A stretch of DNA of 64,000 nt from Evansella sp. AB-P1 (lineage in GTDB: Bacteria; Bacillota; Bacilli; Bacillales; Salisediminibacteriaceae). A program made the position numbers and the translations under genes. The stretch is taken from the NCBI RefSeq assembly GCF_029688925.1, contig NZ_JARUKY010000005.1:186001-250000 (forward strand). Direction: 5' to 3'. Position 1 is the stretch's first letter; each line of letters opens with the position of its first letter. This document shows positions 10,090 through 18,814 of this stretch, piece by piece. The notes below the pieces were generated by a model. The model was not told the origin of the DNA and searched no databases. It was given only the letters and a program-made list of their open reading frames with translations.

Positions 10090-10161
10090 ATGGATCCGAT
10101 CACTAAAATGTTATAAGTCTATTTATTTCAATAGAGATTTTAGCGATCGTTTCACCTCCTT
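10090..10161 (-). promoter_or_regulatory. Hairpin separating ribosome-binding site from the kdgD start
   Basis: In the mRNA, AAGGAGGTGAAA (10150-10161) is directly followed by a 13-bp stem (10137-10149 with 10097-10109, one G-U pair), then 7 nt and the ATG. Folding would place the Shine-Dalgarno sequence beside the start codon; without the fold they are about 60 nt apart. Confidence 0.55.
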
Positions 10162-10185
10162 GTTTTTATGGTTTATTTTAATAAA

Positions 10186-10201
10186 ATGTAAACGGTTACT
10201 G
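10186..10201. promoter_or_regulatory. cre-like box upstream of kdgD
   Basis: ATGTAAACGGTTACTG matches the CcpA cre pattern (TGWAANCGNTNNCA) except at the last positions. It overlaps a weak -35-like TTTACA on the minus strand, suggesting carbon repression from an internal promoter. Confidence 0.5.
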
Positions 10202-10239
10202 TACAGCCTTTTTATTCCTTACTCTGATTAAGCACCTCC

Positions 10240-11217
10240 TTAAAAAGAATCTTGTTTAAGAAATTCTCTATTTACACAAACAATAGGTTCCTGTTTATTC
10301 TTTACTCTTACAATTTCTTTAGCTGGGTCCATGGCCATACGGATCATTGCTTCTTCTGTGTGTGCAGCCATATGTGGAGTCAATACGACATTATCTAACT
10401 TCCATAATGGATGGTCCATTGGCGTAGGCTCCTGTTCAAAACAGTCGAGAGCAGCTCCGGCAATTTTATTCGATGCTAAAGCTTCATATAACGCTTGTTC
10501 GTCTACTAATCCACCTCTTGCAGCATTAATGAGGAATGATGTTTCCTTCATTTTCTCAAACATTTCCCTATTAATCACATGATGTAATTCTGGTACATAA
10601 GGGACATGTAATGAGAGAAAATCAGCTTGAGATACTAGTTTTTCTAACGAAGGTTCTAACGTGATGTAGTTTTCATCCACTTTTTTTATAAATGGATCAT
10701 AAGCTACTACGTTCATATCAAAGCCAAGTGCGCACTTTTTAGCAACAAGCTTCCCGATATTACCTAATCCAATTAATCCTAAAGTTTTGCTACTTAGCTC
10801 TGAACCTATGTATCTATTTCTAGCTTGATAGTCTCCTTCTCTTACTGCGTGGTCACCTTTTACAATTTGATGACTTACAGCAAGCATTAATCCTACAACA
10901 TGCTCTGCTACAGAATTTATATTTGCAGCTGGAGCATTACACACAAATATGTTGTTTTCCGTTGCAGCTTGAATATCTACATTATCCAGACCAACACCGT
11001 GACGTGCAATGATTTGGAGTTCTTTTCCCTTTTCGATAATATCACGGTTAATTTCAGCTGTTCGTACTAAAATAGCGTGACAATCCTTTACACGTTCTAT
11101 AAGTGTTTCCGAGTCATATTTGTCTGGAACAATAGCCTCACAGCCATTTTCTTCTAGATAGTCAATTCCTTCTTTTGCAATTGGCTGAGGTACTAATACT
11201 TTAAAAGACCTCATCAT
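10240..11217 (-). CDS. D-isomer-specific 2-hydroxyacid dehydrogenase (SerA-like catalytic unit)
   Basis: 325 residues. Substrate-domain motif ARHGVGLDNVD, NAD-binding GLIGLGNIGKLVAKK, catalytic Arg in NAARGGLVDE, Glu in DCFEQEPTP and His in LTPHMAAHTEEA. It lacks the ACT domain of biosynthetic phosphoglycerate dehydrogenases, so a catabolic hydroxyacid such as glycerate, glyoxylate or a sugar-acid intermediate is more likely. AAGGGGTG precedes ATG 11217, which begins 2 nt after the regulator stop, so the two are tightly coupled. Confidence 0.88.
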   Translation of the reverse strand: MMRSFKVLVPQPIAKEGIDYLEENGCEAIVPDKYDSETLIERVKDCHAILVRTAEINRDIIEKGKELQIIARHGVGLDNVDIQAATENNIFVCNAPAANINSVAEHVVGLMLAVSHQIVKGDHAVREGDYQARNRYIGSELSSKTLGLIGLGNIGKLVAKKCALGFDMNVVAYDPFIKKVDENYITLEPSLEKLVSQADFLSLHVPYVPELHHVINREMFEKMKETSFLINAARGGLVDEQALYEALASNKIAGAALDCFEQEPTPMDHPLWKLDNVVLTPHMAAHTEEAMIRMAMDPAKEIVRVKNKQEPIVCVNREFLKQDSF

Positions 11218-11219
11218 TG

Positions 11220-11906
11220 TTACACCCCTTTGTTTTTTAATACGTCTGTAACCGTTCTCAAAATATGTTGTTTTAATAGTTGCTCTGATAATTCCGGATT
11301 TCTTGACTTTATAGCATCAAATATTTTCCGATGCTCAGAATAACCTGCTTTTATTTCTTTATTTTCCATTAATGCTCTTCGACGAAATGCTTTATCGAAG
11401 CTAGAAATATTCATTAATACTCGACTAATCATACTATTTCCGGCAGCATCGCTTATCATTTTATGGAACCTTGTATTTTCCTCAATTAAATCATCTACTT
11501 CTTCATTTTCCAGTAGTGTCTCCATTTTTTCAATTTGCTTTTCGAGTTCCTTTAATTGTTCATCAGATGCTTTAGCTGCGGTTAATCTTGCTGCCAAACC
11601 TTCAACTACTCCACGAAGCATTTGAATTTCTTCAATATTCGTCTCTGCTAATTCTGATACAAACGTTCCTTTTCTAGGTAAAGTCTTAATCAAGCCCTCA
11701 TGCTCTAAAATTCGAAAGGCTTCCTTAATTGGTGTTGTACTAATACCCATTGCTTTAGATAAGTCCCGTTCTTTCAAGCTATCTCCTGGCTTAAACTGAC
11801 CAGTAATAATTGCTTCACGTAATGATTCAATCACTACTTCTCGTAATGACTTGACATTTTCAGTTTTATTTGATAAAAATTGAAAAACATCTTCTTTTCC
11901 ATTCAT
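11220..11906 (-). CDS. GntR family, FCD/FadR-subfamily transcription regulator
   Basis: About 228 residues from ATG 11906 (GGAG about 10 nt upstream). An N-terminal winged helix (LREAIITGQFKPGDSLKERD, MGISTTPIKEAFRILE) is followed by a helical FCD effector domain with candidate metal-binding residues in ENTRFHKMISDAAGN and the later His of AGYSEHRKIF. FCD regulators usually sense sugar acids or carboxylates. A longer frame from GTG 11948 would start inside the palindrome at 11929-11949, so I reject it. It probably controls the downstream dehydrogenase/kdgD genes and itself. Confidence 0.88.
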   Translation of the reverse strand: MNGKEDVFQFLSNKTENVKSLREVVIESLREAIITGQFKPGDSLKERDLSKAMGISTTPIKEAFRILEHEGLIKTLPRKGTFVSELAETNIEEIQMLRGVVEGLAARLTAAKASDEQLKELEKQIEKMETLLENEEVDDLIEENTRFHKMISDAAGNSMISRVLMNISSFDKAFRRRALMENKEIKAGYSEHRKIFDAIKSRNPELSEQLLKQHILRTVTDVLKNKGV

Positions 11907-11928
11907 ATCCTTTACTCTCCATTCGCAA

Positions 11929-11949
11929 TGTGATATCTGATATATCACA
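11929..11949. promoter_or_regulatory. Putative FCD-regulator operator
   Basis: Perfect 8-bp arms TGTGATAT and ATATCACA around 5 nt, immediately upstream of the regulator start. Its position suggests autoregulation. Confidence 0.6.
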
Positions 11950-11968
11950 TAATAACATAAAAAAAAGA

Positions 11969-12004
11969 AAAAATGGAGTTTTTATTAAAATCTCCATTTT
12001 TTTT
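11969..12004. terminator. Terminator between transporter and regulator genes
   Basis: AAATGGAG pairs with CTCCATTT, with long A and T runs on both sides. It separates the BASS transcript from the regulator operon. Confidence 0.75.
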
Positions 12005-12019
12005 ATTTAAATTCATATA

Positions 12020-13036
12020 TTAAGAAGCGTTTTTATCTTTAGCTTTCATTTGAATTTGGCTAACTTTAAAGGACTTTACGATACGTACAACCTTCTCCTC
12101 TAGATTGGTAAAGTAATAATGAGCAATTTTACCTGAAACCGAAGCAAGAAACTGTTGGAAAAGAATTGCCAACACAATAGGAAATGCGACGGACGGTGGA
12201 AAGTAGGTTACGGCCAATGCAGCTCCAGCCCCATTGTTTCTCATTCCACTATTAAACATAAAACTGATAGCTACTGCCTTATCCCAACCAAAAATCCGAG
12301 CAGTAATTAATCCAATCAAATATCCACCACATGCAATGAAAAATACAATTGTGCCAATAAGAATGACTCTTCCATCAATGCTTGTAAAATAAGGTGAAAC
12401 AACAGCAGCATTTATTAGTATTACAAAAATGACACCTAACTTTGAAAAAGGCGCTAATGTTGACGACACCTTTTTTGTATTTTCACCAATAACCTTAGTA
12501 ATGATAATCCCTAATATGGATGGTGCAACAATCATCCAGAATAAGCCTGACATTAATCCAAATGTGTCCATTTGCACTTGATTTCCAACTAATAAGCTTA
12601 AAGTAAGTGGAACAACTATAGGTGATATCATTGTATTTACTAATACAATAGAAAGGGTTAGAGCTCTGTTTCCATTATAAATGGATACCCACATTAAGGA
12701 CACAACACCTGTTGGAATGATAAATGCAAGTAAAAGTCCCGTAATTGTATCAGGATCACCACTAAAAAATAAGTGACCTGCACCAAAAGCCACAGCTGGT
12801 ATAAGAACTTGTATTAATGCAATACAAGCAACTATTTGAAGGGGCTTTGACATGGCTTTTTTTATTTCCTTTATATTCAACCCTAAACAACTTGCAAAAC
12901 TAATAAATGCAAAAATCCAAGTTACTAAAAAAGAATATGTTTGAACGAATGTAAAGACAGTGACACCTAATACTACCGTTGTAGGCGTAATAATTGGCAT
13001 CCATTTTTGTAGAAATGCGTTTAATTTTTGTAGCAT
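12020..13036 (-). CDS. Bile acid:sodium symporter (BASS) family transporter
   Basis: About 338 residues from ATG 13036 with a GGAGAGGAG box. About nine or ten hydrophobic segments; family features include LLAFIIPTGVVSLMW, MFNSGMRNNGAGAALA and the Asn/Gly-rich crossover segments. BASS proteins import organic anions with sodium; bacterial members carry pyruvate, pantothenate precursors and other acids. Located in a sugar-acid locus, it likely takes up a uronate-, hexarate- or dicarboxylate-type acid (inference). It diverges from the fumarase-type genes, and a 24-bp palindrome overlaps its promoter region. Confidence 0.85.
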   Translation of the reverse strand: MLQKLNAFLQKWMPIITPTTVVLGVTVFTFVQTYSFLVTWIFAFISFASCLGLNIKEIKKAMSKPLQIVACIALIQVLIPAVAFGAGHLFFSGDPDTITGLLLAFIIPTGVVSLMWVSIYNGNRALTLSIVLVNTMISPIVVPLTLSLLVGNQVQMDTFGLMSGLFWMIVAPSILGIIITKVIGENTKKVSSTLAPFSKLGVIFVILINAAVVSPYFTSIDGRVILIGTIVFFIACGGYLIGLITARIFGWDKAVAISFMFNSGMRNNGAGAALAVTYFPPSVAFPIVLAILFQQFLASVSGKIAHYYFTNLEEKVVRIVKSFKVSQIQMKAKDKNAS

Positions 13037-13104
13037 AGTTACTACTCCTCTCCAATTTACACTTAAATGAATCTTTATGTTTACATGCTTTTTTATACTA
13101 TCAC

Positions 13105-13128
13105 ACAAATAACAACGTTGTTATTTGT
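13105..13128. promoter_or_regulatory. Perfect 24-bp palindrome, LacI-type operator upstream of the BASS gene
   Basis: Centre AACAACGTTGTT with arms extending to ACAAAT and ATTTGT. The AACGTT core is typical of LacI-family sites. It lies at the -35 region of a weak promoter (minus-strand TATAAA near 13090). Related 14-bp sites occur at 13337, 33503, 39955 and 49267. Confidence 0.7.
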
Positions 13129-13214
13129 TTCTATCTAAGGTTTTAGAATCATTAATAAGAAAATCTGTATTAATATTCTATTAAAACATTATCCATTTAG
13201 AATTTGTACCAACA

Positions 13215-13230
13215 ATGTAAATGCTTACAA
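13215..13230. promoter_or_regulatory. cre-like box in the divergent region
   Basis: ATGTAAATGCTTACAA closely resembles the cre-like box of the fourth lyase promoter (TTGTAATCGCTTACAA) but lacks the central CG, so it is weaker. Confidence 0.35.
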
Positions 13231-13301
13231 AATCACATGATAACATTAAGGTTGATCATAAAATAGAAAGCTGTGAAACTTTTAAACATTCATGTGAAAG
13301 G

Positions 13302-13330
13302 TTGATAAAAAAAATAGAAAGCTATATACT
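13302..13330 (+). promoter_or_regulatory. Sigma-A promoter of the fumarase/tartrate dehydratase operon
   Basis: TTGATA, 17 nt, TATACT. The operator at 13337 starts 6 nt after the -10, so it covers the transcription start. Confidence 0.7.
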
Positions 13331-13336
13331 TAATAA

Positions 13337-13350
13337 TAACAACGTTGTTA
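13337..13350. promoter_or_regulatory. LacI-type operator TAACAACGTTGTTA
   Basis: Perfect 14-bp palindrome, same core and same placement (just after the -10) as at three pectate-lyase promoters. A bound repressor would block initiation. Confidence 0.7.
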
Positions 13351-13436
13351 AACATAAGCAAGGACAATTTGAAACGTTTTTTAATGATTTTATAACTGTA
13401 GTATCCATATCACATAGAAAGGTGGATTTATTATTT

Positions 13437-14279
13437 ATGCGTAACATTCATGTTGACAAAATTACTGAAACCGTTGCCATTTCGTGTTGGGAAGCTTGTT
13501 ATTATTTACCTGAAGATATTCTTAATGGATTTCAAGAAGCAGCAAAAACGGAGGAGTCACCTCTCGGAAAGTCAATTTTAAACCAATTAATTGAGAATGC
13601 AGAGCTTGCTGCAGTAGAAAACAGACCTTACTGTCATGATACTGGTCTTACTGTAGTTTTTGCTGAAGTAGGCCAAGACGTGCATATTGAAGGCGGAGAT
13701 TTTTATGAAGCTGTTCAAAATGGTATAAGAAAAGGGTATAAAGAGGGTTACCTTCGAAATTCTATTGTGGGAGATCCTTTACTTCGAAAAAATACTAACG
13801 ACAATACACCTGGAGTTGTTCATACAAAACTCGTACCAGGAGACAAAATTAAATTCACAGTTCTACCTAAGGGTGGTGGTAGTGAAAATATGAGTGCAAT
13901 GAAATTCCTGCTACCTGGAGAAGGTGTTGAAGGTGTTAAAAAGTTTGTTATTGATACCATTGAGGCAGCTGGTGGAAAAGCTTGTCCTCCTATCGTCGTT
14001 GGTGTTGGGATTGGCGGAAGTTTTGATAAGGTAACAGAGATCGCAAAGGAAGCCATATTAAGAGAAGTTGGATCACATCATGATGAACCACATATTGCTG
14101 AGCTTGAAAAAGAATTATTAGACGACATTAATAAAACTGGGATTGGACCTCAAGGGCTAGGTGGCTCTAATACTGCATTATGGGTGTCTATTGAAACTCA
14201 TGGTTGTCATATTACTGCACTCCCAGTGGCTGTAAATATTCAATGTCATGCTGCACGAAAAAAATCCGTAGTAATCTAA
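13437..14279 (+). CDS. Class I fumarate hydratase/L(+)-tartrate dehydratase, alpha subunit
   Basis: 280 residues from ATG 13437 (GGTGG box). A frame open from 13221 would place the promoter and operator inside the coding region, so I reject that start. Three cysteines expected to hold the catalytic 4Fe-4S cluster are visible in NRPYCHDTGL, GKACPPIVVG and THGCHITALP; the NMSAMKFLLPGEG and GIGPQGLGG motifs are typical. It forms an oxygen-sensitive hydro-lyase with the next gene. Fumarase and tartrate dehydratase cannot be told apart by eye; context suits a hydroxy-dicarboxylate. Operator control suggests substrate induction. Confidence 0.9.
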   Translation: MRNIHVDKITETVAISCWEACYYLPEDILNGFQEAAKTEESPLGKSILNQLIENAELAAVENRPYCHDTGLTVVFAEVGQDVHIEGGDFYEAVQNGIRKGYKEGYLRNSIVGDPLLRKNTNDNTPGVVHTKLVPGDKIKFTVLPKGGGSENMSAMKFLLPGEGVEGVKKFVIDTIEAAGGKACPPIVVGVGIGGSFDKVTEIAKEAILREVGSHHDEPHIAELEKELLDDINKTGIGPQGLGGSNTALWVSIETHGCHITALPVAVNIQCHAARKKSVVI

Positions 14280-14301
14280 CTTGAAAGGATGGTGTTACCT
14301 A

Positions 14302-14856
14302 ATGACTGCAATAAATATTACTCCTCCATTAACGAAAGAAGATGTAATGAAGCTAAAAGCTGGTGATGAAATTCTTCTTAATGGAACTATCTATGTAGCT
14401 CGAGATGCTGCACATAAGCGCTTATTAAGTAATCTAGACAATGGTGAAGATTTTCCTATCGACTTGAAAAATGAAATTATTTTTTATGCTGGCCCAACCC
14501 CCCCTAAGCCTGGTCAAGTTATCGGCTCCATTGCACCTACTACAGCAGCACGAATGGATCCATATACACCACCCATGTTTGAATATGGTGTGAAGGGTGT
14601 CATTGGTAAAGGACCAAGAGGTGAAAATGTAAAAGAAGCGTGTAAAGAACATAGTGCAATTTGTTTTTCCGCTATTGGTGGACTCTCAGCTCTTCTTGGT
14701 GAAAGAGTTAAATCTGCAGAAGTTATTGCTTACGATGACCTCGGACCAGAAGCAATCCGAAAGCTAGAAGTAGAAAATTTCCCTGTATTAGTCGTTTATG
14801 ATGCTCATGGAGGAGACCTATACGAACAAGAAATCGCAAAATACAAAAAAGCGTAG
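14302..14856 (+). CDS. Class I fumarate hydratase/L(+)-tartrate dehydratase, beta subunit
   Basis: 184 residues from ATG 14302; AAAGGATGG lies upstream, and a TTG at 14281 overlaps the intergenic junction. Motifs: LKAGDEILLNGTIYVARDAAH, FYAGPTPPKPG, GSIAPTTAARMD, GVKGVIGKGP and FSAIGGLSALLGERV. This is the swivelling C-terminal domain of class I fumarases, encoded separately here. It follows the alpha gene by 22 nt and ends before a strong terminator. Confidence 0.9.
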   Translation: MTAINITPPLTKEDVMKLKAGDEILLNGTIYVARDAAHKRLLSNLDNGEDFPIDLKNEIIFYAGPTPPKPGQVIGSIAPTTAARMDPYTPPMFEYGVKGVIGKGPRGENVKEACKEHSAICFSAIGGLSALLGERVKSAEVIAYDDLGPEAIRKLEVENFPVLVVYDAHGGDLYEQEIAKYKKA

Positions 14857-14906
14857 TGGGGACGGTTCTACTGAGTTTTTTCAACTATTTTTAAAAATAC
14901 TATTCT

Positions 14907-14950
14907 AAAAGAGGCTGGGTCAACAAATTCTGTTGACCCAGCCTCTTTTA
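14907..14950 (+). terminator. Strong intrinsic terminator
   Basis: A GAGGCTGGGTCAACA arm pairs with TGTTGACCCAGCCTC, followed by TTTTA. Ends the fumarase-type operon. Confidence 0.9.
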
Positions 14951-15038
14951 TGTTTTTTTAAGACATAAAAGTTCTGAAACGATGGACAAAATAAAAGTTG
15001 TATTAAAGGGAATAATAGGTAGTGGAGGTGTAATTAAA

Positions 15039-15287
15039 ATGACTCAACCATACTTATGTCCTAATTGTAAAACAAACCGTTCGCGATTCAACCTTATTGA
15101 ACAAGTTGCAACACCAGTAAAATTGGACCCTAGATCCGGTGAAGTGGTAAACGAATACACGAATGATAATTTAGACCCTTTTCATCTTGCTTACAAAGGA
15201 CCTGCTGTAAAAGTACAATGCGGCTCCTGTGGACTTGTTGAAGATGAACACTCTTTTGTTAAATTTGCTGAGCATAGTCAAAAATAG
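15039..15287 (+). CDS. Small zinc-ribbon protein, function unknown
   Basis: 82 residues from ATG 15039, with GGAGGTG 9 nt upstream; an earlier in-frame ATG at 14982 has no ribosome-binding site. Two Cys pairs (Cys7/Cys10 in CPNC and Cys61/Cys64 in CGSC) make a likely zinc ribbon with a long insert. Monocistronic, converging on speD. I do not recognise a named family. Confidence 0.7.
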   Translation: MTQPYLCPNCKTNRSRFNLIEQVATPVKLDPRSGEVVNEYTNDNLDPFHLAYKGPAVKVQCGSCGLVEDEHSFVKFAEHSQK

Positions 15288-15337
15288 AGTTTGTAAGTAA
15301 ATGTATGAATCCCTTTATGCCTCGTGATTAAATATGT

Positions 15338-15375
15338 AAAAAGCACTTAACCACCATTGCGTTAAGTGCTCTTTC
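15338..15375. terminator. Bidirectional terminator
   Basis: AGCACTTAAC pairs with GTTAAGTGCT around 9 nt, with A and T flanks, between converging genes. Confidence 0.8.
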
Positions 15376-15406
15376 TTCATAAAACTCGTTCTCCATTTTC
15401 TTGACT

Positions 15407-16216
15407 CTACCTATTAATATTTTTACCGTAATATATTTCATCCATTTCACATTGTAGCCTTTCCGTAATTTCTTCCATTTCGTCATCTGATAATTTATCT
15501 TTAGAATAGCCGAATAAATAGTTGTTAATATCAAACTCCTTTAATTTACATTTCGTATGGAAAATATTTTCCTGATAAATATTAACATCAATCATATCGT
15601 ACTGCTCTTTTATTTCATCAGGAATGTAATTTTGTATGGAGTTAATTTCGTGATCGATAAATAGCTTATGTCCACTCTTATCTCTTGTAAAACCTCGAAC
15701 ACGGTAATCCATTGTCATAATATCCGTGTCAAAAGAATGAATTAGATAATGTAAAGCTTTCAAAGGTGAGATTTCACCACATGTAGCCACATCAATATCA
15801 GCTCTAAACGTACTTATTCCCTCATCTGGATGGTATTCAGGATATGTATGGACAGTTATATGACTCTTGTCTAATCCCATGACGACTGCCTCCGGTAATG
15901 GACCAGGAGATTCTTCATAGGATTCATTTGGTACTTCAACAACTGGCCCCTCTGACACTAAGACTGTTACACTTGCACCTTGGGGCACAAAATGTTGTTT
16001 TGCTACATTTAGTACATGAGCACCTATAAGCTCCGCAACATTCTTCAATATTTTAGTAAGCCTATCTGCATTGTATTGATTATCAATATACTTGATATAC
16101 TTTTCTCGTTCTTCCTTTGTTTTTGTATAGCATATATCATACATATTAAAGCTTAATGATTTCGTAAGATTATTAAATTCATGTAATTGAATTCGCTGTT
16201 CAGGTGTTAAAGACAA
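15407..16216 (-). CDS. speD: S-adenosylmethionine decarboxylase proenzyme (E. coli-type)
   Basis: 269 residues, the long class 1A form (E. coli SpeD is 264) rather than the short SpeH form of Bacillus subtilis. Self-cleavage would occur at Lys117-Ser118 in [14 protein letters not shown], turning Ser118 into the pyruvoyl group; His123 and the catalytic Cys146 (DVATCGEIS) sit exactly six residues later than their E. coli counterparts (112, 117, 140). It makes decarboxylated SAM for spermidine synthesis. Single gene; no spermidine synthase in the window. Confidence 0.93.
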   Translation of the reverse strand: MSLTPEQRIQLHEFNNLTKSLSFNMYDICYTKTKEEREKYIKYIDNQYNADRLTKILKNVAELIGAHVLNVAKQHFVPQGASVTVLVSEGPVVEVPNESYEESPGPLPEAVVMGLDKSHITVHTYPEYHPDEGISTFRADIDVATCGEISPLKALHYLIHSFDTDIMTMDYRVRGFTRDKSGHKLFIDHEINSIQNYIPDEIKEQYDMIDVNIYQENIFHTKCKLKEFDINNYLFGYSKDKLSDDEMEEITERLQCEMDEIYYGKNINR

Positions 16217-16314
16217 TTTTAATAACCCCTTTGTGAAAAATACTCATAGTTTTTATCGGATGCATACTAATCTTGATGGCTAATTTACCCATCTATTCCA
16301 TTATGATACCCAAA

Positions 16315-16367
16315 CTTCCATATAAAAAACTCCCAAAATTAACGATATTGGATTTTTTATATGGAAG
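16315..16367. repeat. Perfect 15-bp inverted repeat
   Basis: CTTCCATATAAAAAA and its exact complement enclose 23 nt between the terminator at 16403 and speD. It could be a back-up terminator or protect the speD 5-prime end. Nothing else is seen in this 230-nt gap. Confidence 0.5.
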
Positions 16368-16402
16368 TATCCACTCATTTTTTTCGTGAGAAGATAAAAT
16401 AT

Positions 16403-16440
16403 GAGGGTGTCACCAAAAGCTAGGCTTTAGGACACCCTCT
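16403..16440 (-). terminator. Terminator of the YtrA-type ABC operon
   Basis: GAGGGTGTC pairs with GACACCCTC, with an inner AAAGC/GCTTT stem, 11 nt after the last gene of the operon. Confidence 0.75.
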
Positions 16441-16450
16441 AAACAGTATA

Positions 16451-17197
16451 TTAATCCACGTATGTTTCATCATTTATGAAGTGGATATTACCTGAAGTAC
16501 TGGTTACTTCTACTTGCTCAGGAACAATAACGTAAATAATATCATGCCCCATTCTTTGAACAGACAATGATGCTGTTGTACTCAAATCACTTCCATCTTT
16601 CTCTGCAAATTGCGCTATAGTAAACTCTCTTCCAAAATCCGCTATTCGTATTTCTGTTTGTTCAGGAGGAATTACTGTTAGTGTATGATTGGATAATGTT
16701 ATTTCTGTTGAAGATAATTTTTCTGTGAAGTCCTCTCCTTGTATATATAGACCTGTTGAATAGTGAGTGGCTATTATTTCAGAGGCTACACCCTCTTTTT
16801 TCTCAACAATCATCATTATCCCCCCATAATCACTAGTGACATTTTCAAGAAAGAGCTCTTCTTCTTCAAATGGAAATTCCAAATGTTTAGAGACTACTAC
16901 ACCATCCACCTCATCTATCTTACCTTCGAAAGCAGAATCATAAAAGTTATCAATAAATGCTTCATTAGTTACTCTATCTTCCACCTCTGAAACTACTGAA
17001 GTTTCCGGGAAATCTTGTACAGGAAGAATGAAAAAAGTAACTCCTCCAAGAAGCAATACAATAACATAACTACTAAGCATCCACCTTAATCGTTGACCAT
17101 AGATAAACTTCTTTGTTCGACTATTTGACTGTTTTACAAAAGTATAAGATGTAATGACGATAATGAGTATAATCATTAAAGGTATAAAAGCTCCCAT
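16451..17197 (-). CDS. Membrane-anchored protein of the ABC operon, function unknown
   Basis: 248 residues with two N-terminal membrane segments (about 4-21 and 40-58), then a large acidic, beta-rich and probably extracytoplasmic domain with no motif I recognise. It overlaps the upstream permease stop by one base, so it is co-expressed with a YtrA-type ABC transporter. Such operons respond to cell-wall antibiotics in other Bacillaceae; this could be an accessory sensor or binding domain (inference). Confidence 0.7.
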   Translation of the reverse strand: MGAFIPLMIILIIVITSYTFVKQSNSRTKKFIYGQRLRWMLSSYVIVLLLGGVTFFILPVQDFPETSVVSEVEDRVTNEAFIDNFYDSAFEGKIDEVDGVVVSKHLEFPFEEEELFLENVTSDYGGIMMIVEKKEGVASEIIATHYSTGLYIQGEDFTEKLSSTEITLSNHTLTVIPPEQTEIRIADFGREFTIAQFAEKDGSDLSTTASLSVQRMGHDIIYVIVPEQVEVTSTSGNIHFINDETYVD

Positions 17198-17934
17198 TAT
17201 TGCCTTACCTCCAATCTATTTGAGATTAGGATAGACACCATATAAAAAAGTAATGATGTACCAACTACTTTTAATATAAATAGGAAAAGTGATGATTCAT
17301 GTATAAAAAAGCTAACAATTTCGGAAGGCAGTTTTGCATTTGGTCCCCAAACGAACAATAATCCAAAAAAGACGATTGGTAAGATGAACTTCATCATCTT
17401 GTGTAATTGAGATAGAACACCAACAAAGTAACCGAGAGAAGACAATAATATTAAATAAAAAACTGTTCCACTTATGCCAATGAATAAGTCCGTTACCCCT
17501 ACATGACTTCCGATAATTTCTCCTCCAAATCGAAAGTACATAATTACTTTTAGTAATAGACCCATGAGCATAGATGTAACTCCAGCAAAAATACATGCCG
17601 TTATAAGAAAAGCAATGCTAGACAAGTGGCTAGTCACACGATTTGTTACAAAAGAAAAGTCACTGTTTCGATATGGTTTTGTTGTCATTGTGATTGAAAT
17701 AATAAAGGCCCACATCAACGAGAATACAATCACCATACTTCCAGAATAAGTCGTCACTTGTAAATTTACCGTGGAAGAACCAAACCCCATAGAACCAACA
17801 CCAAGAAATGAGAAGAAAAGGGCGAGTATTTGAACAAACATAAGTGCACTTAAGGCATTTAAATAAGCATTTAATTTATACTTGTATAGAATTTTAGTAG
17901 TTTCGAGCACATTAGTTTCTGTTAAATACATCAT
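17197..17934 (-). CDS. ABC transporter permease
   Basis: About 245 residues with six or so hydrophobic segments (for example residues 28-50, 65-85, 105-130 and 150-180). ATG 17934 or 17931 follows AAAGGAGG; the TTG at 17937 is too close to the box. The start overlaps the end of the ATPase gene. No substrate motif is visible; it pairs with the YtrB-like ATPase. Confidence 0.8.
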   Translation of the reverse strand: MMYLTETNVLETTKILYKYKLNAYLNALSALMFVQILALFFSFLGVGSMGFGSSTVNLQVTTYSGSMVIVFSLMWAFIISITMTTKPYRNSDFSFVTNRVTSHLSSIAFLITACIFAGVTSMLMGLLLKVIMYFRFGGEIIGSHVGVTDLFIGISGTVFYLILLSSLGYFVGVLSQLHKMMKFILPIVFFGLLFVWGPNAKLPSEIVSFFIHESSLFLFILKVVGTSLLFYMVSILISNRLEVRQ

Positions 17935-18814
17935 CAATTCCTCCTTTCGTTCTGTTCGTTAAGTAAACACAAAGATCATCCGTTGGAACAGAACTTATTT
18001 CTATTCCATTTTCTTTTGCTCTTTGTAGTAATTCATTCGGAAAACTATTCTCTACTGCTACATAGGTTGTGTCCTTGCCAACTGTATTTCTATAAAACAC
18101 TTCCTTACCTTGAATAATCTCTTTTATTACATTTGACTTTCCTTTAAGTCCTATCGCCATTTCTTTCAGTTCATCCACTGATTTATGAAGAAGAAGGTTC
18201 CCTTCTTTTATTAGTAAGACATCCTCAAGTAAGTCCTCAATTTCGTTTAGTAGATGACTAGATATAATAATCGTCCGTGGATGATCAATGTATTCCTTTA
18301 ATAATGCCCGGTAAAAGTCCTTTCTTACAGAAGAGTCCATACCAGTTGTTGGTTCATCTAAAATTGTTAACTTGCAACGTGCCGATAAACCAACGATCGC
18401 ATTAAAGGTGCTTCTCATCCCTTTAGACAAACTTCCATGTAATTGATTGTCATGGAATGAAAAATAACGAAATAGTCTTAATGCTAGATCCATATCCCAG
18501 TTTTTATAGAACATTTTCGCAGAGTGTAAAATTTCTAAAAGTGTTAATGATTCCGGTAATGTCATTTGATCATCAATAAAAATCATATTAGAGGAAACTT
18601 TTAAACTATTAAATGGATCCTCTGTTAATACGTTCACTTCCCCTGTCGATTTATGCAAATATCCAGCTAATATTTTTAACAATGTTGTTTTCCCTGCACC
18701 ATTTCTTCCAATTAAACCAGTAATTTTATTCTCTTCAATTGTAAAGGAAAGATCTTCAATAGCATTTGTATTTCCATAAACTTTTGAAAGCTCCTTACAT
18801 TCAATGACATTCAT
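17912..18814 (-). CDS. ABC transporter ATP-binding protein (YtrB-like)
   Basis: 300 residues. Walker A GRNGAGKTTLLK, signature LSKGMRS (a variant of LSGGQ, as in YtrB/EcsA-type exporters), Walker B LTILDEPTTGMD and a switch His in IIISSHLLNEIED. The C-terminal 80 residues extend past the nucleotide domain. The start overlaps the regulator stop by one base, so translation is coupled. Confidence 0.9.
   Translation of the reverse strand: MNVIECKELSKVYGNTNAIEDLSFTIEENKITGLIGRNGAGKTTLLKILAGYLHKSTGEVNVLTEDPFNSLKVSSNMIFIDDQMTLPESLTLLEILHSAKMFYKNWDMDLALRLFRYFSFHDNQLHGSLSKGMRSTFNAIVGLSARCKLTILDEPTTGMDSSVRKDFYRALLKEYIDHPRTIIISSHLLNEIEDLLEDVLLIKEGNLLLHKSVDELKEMAIGLKGKSNVIKEIIQGKEVFYRNTVGKDTTYVAVENSFPNELLQRAKENGIEISSVPTDDLCVYLTNRTKGGIDDVFNRN

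Noticed and set aside
13221-13436. Open N-terminal extension of the fumarase alpha gene
   Set aside because: It contains a good promoter and the operator, has no ribosome-binding site, and is not part of the conserved family.
16315-16367. Inverted repeat considered as insertion-sequence ends
   Set aside because: Only 23 nt lie between the arms, with no transposase and no target-site duplication.
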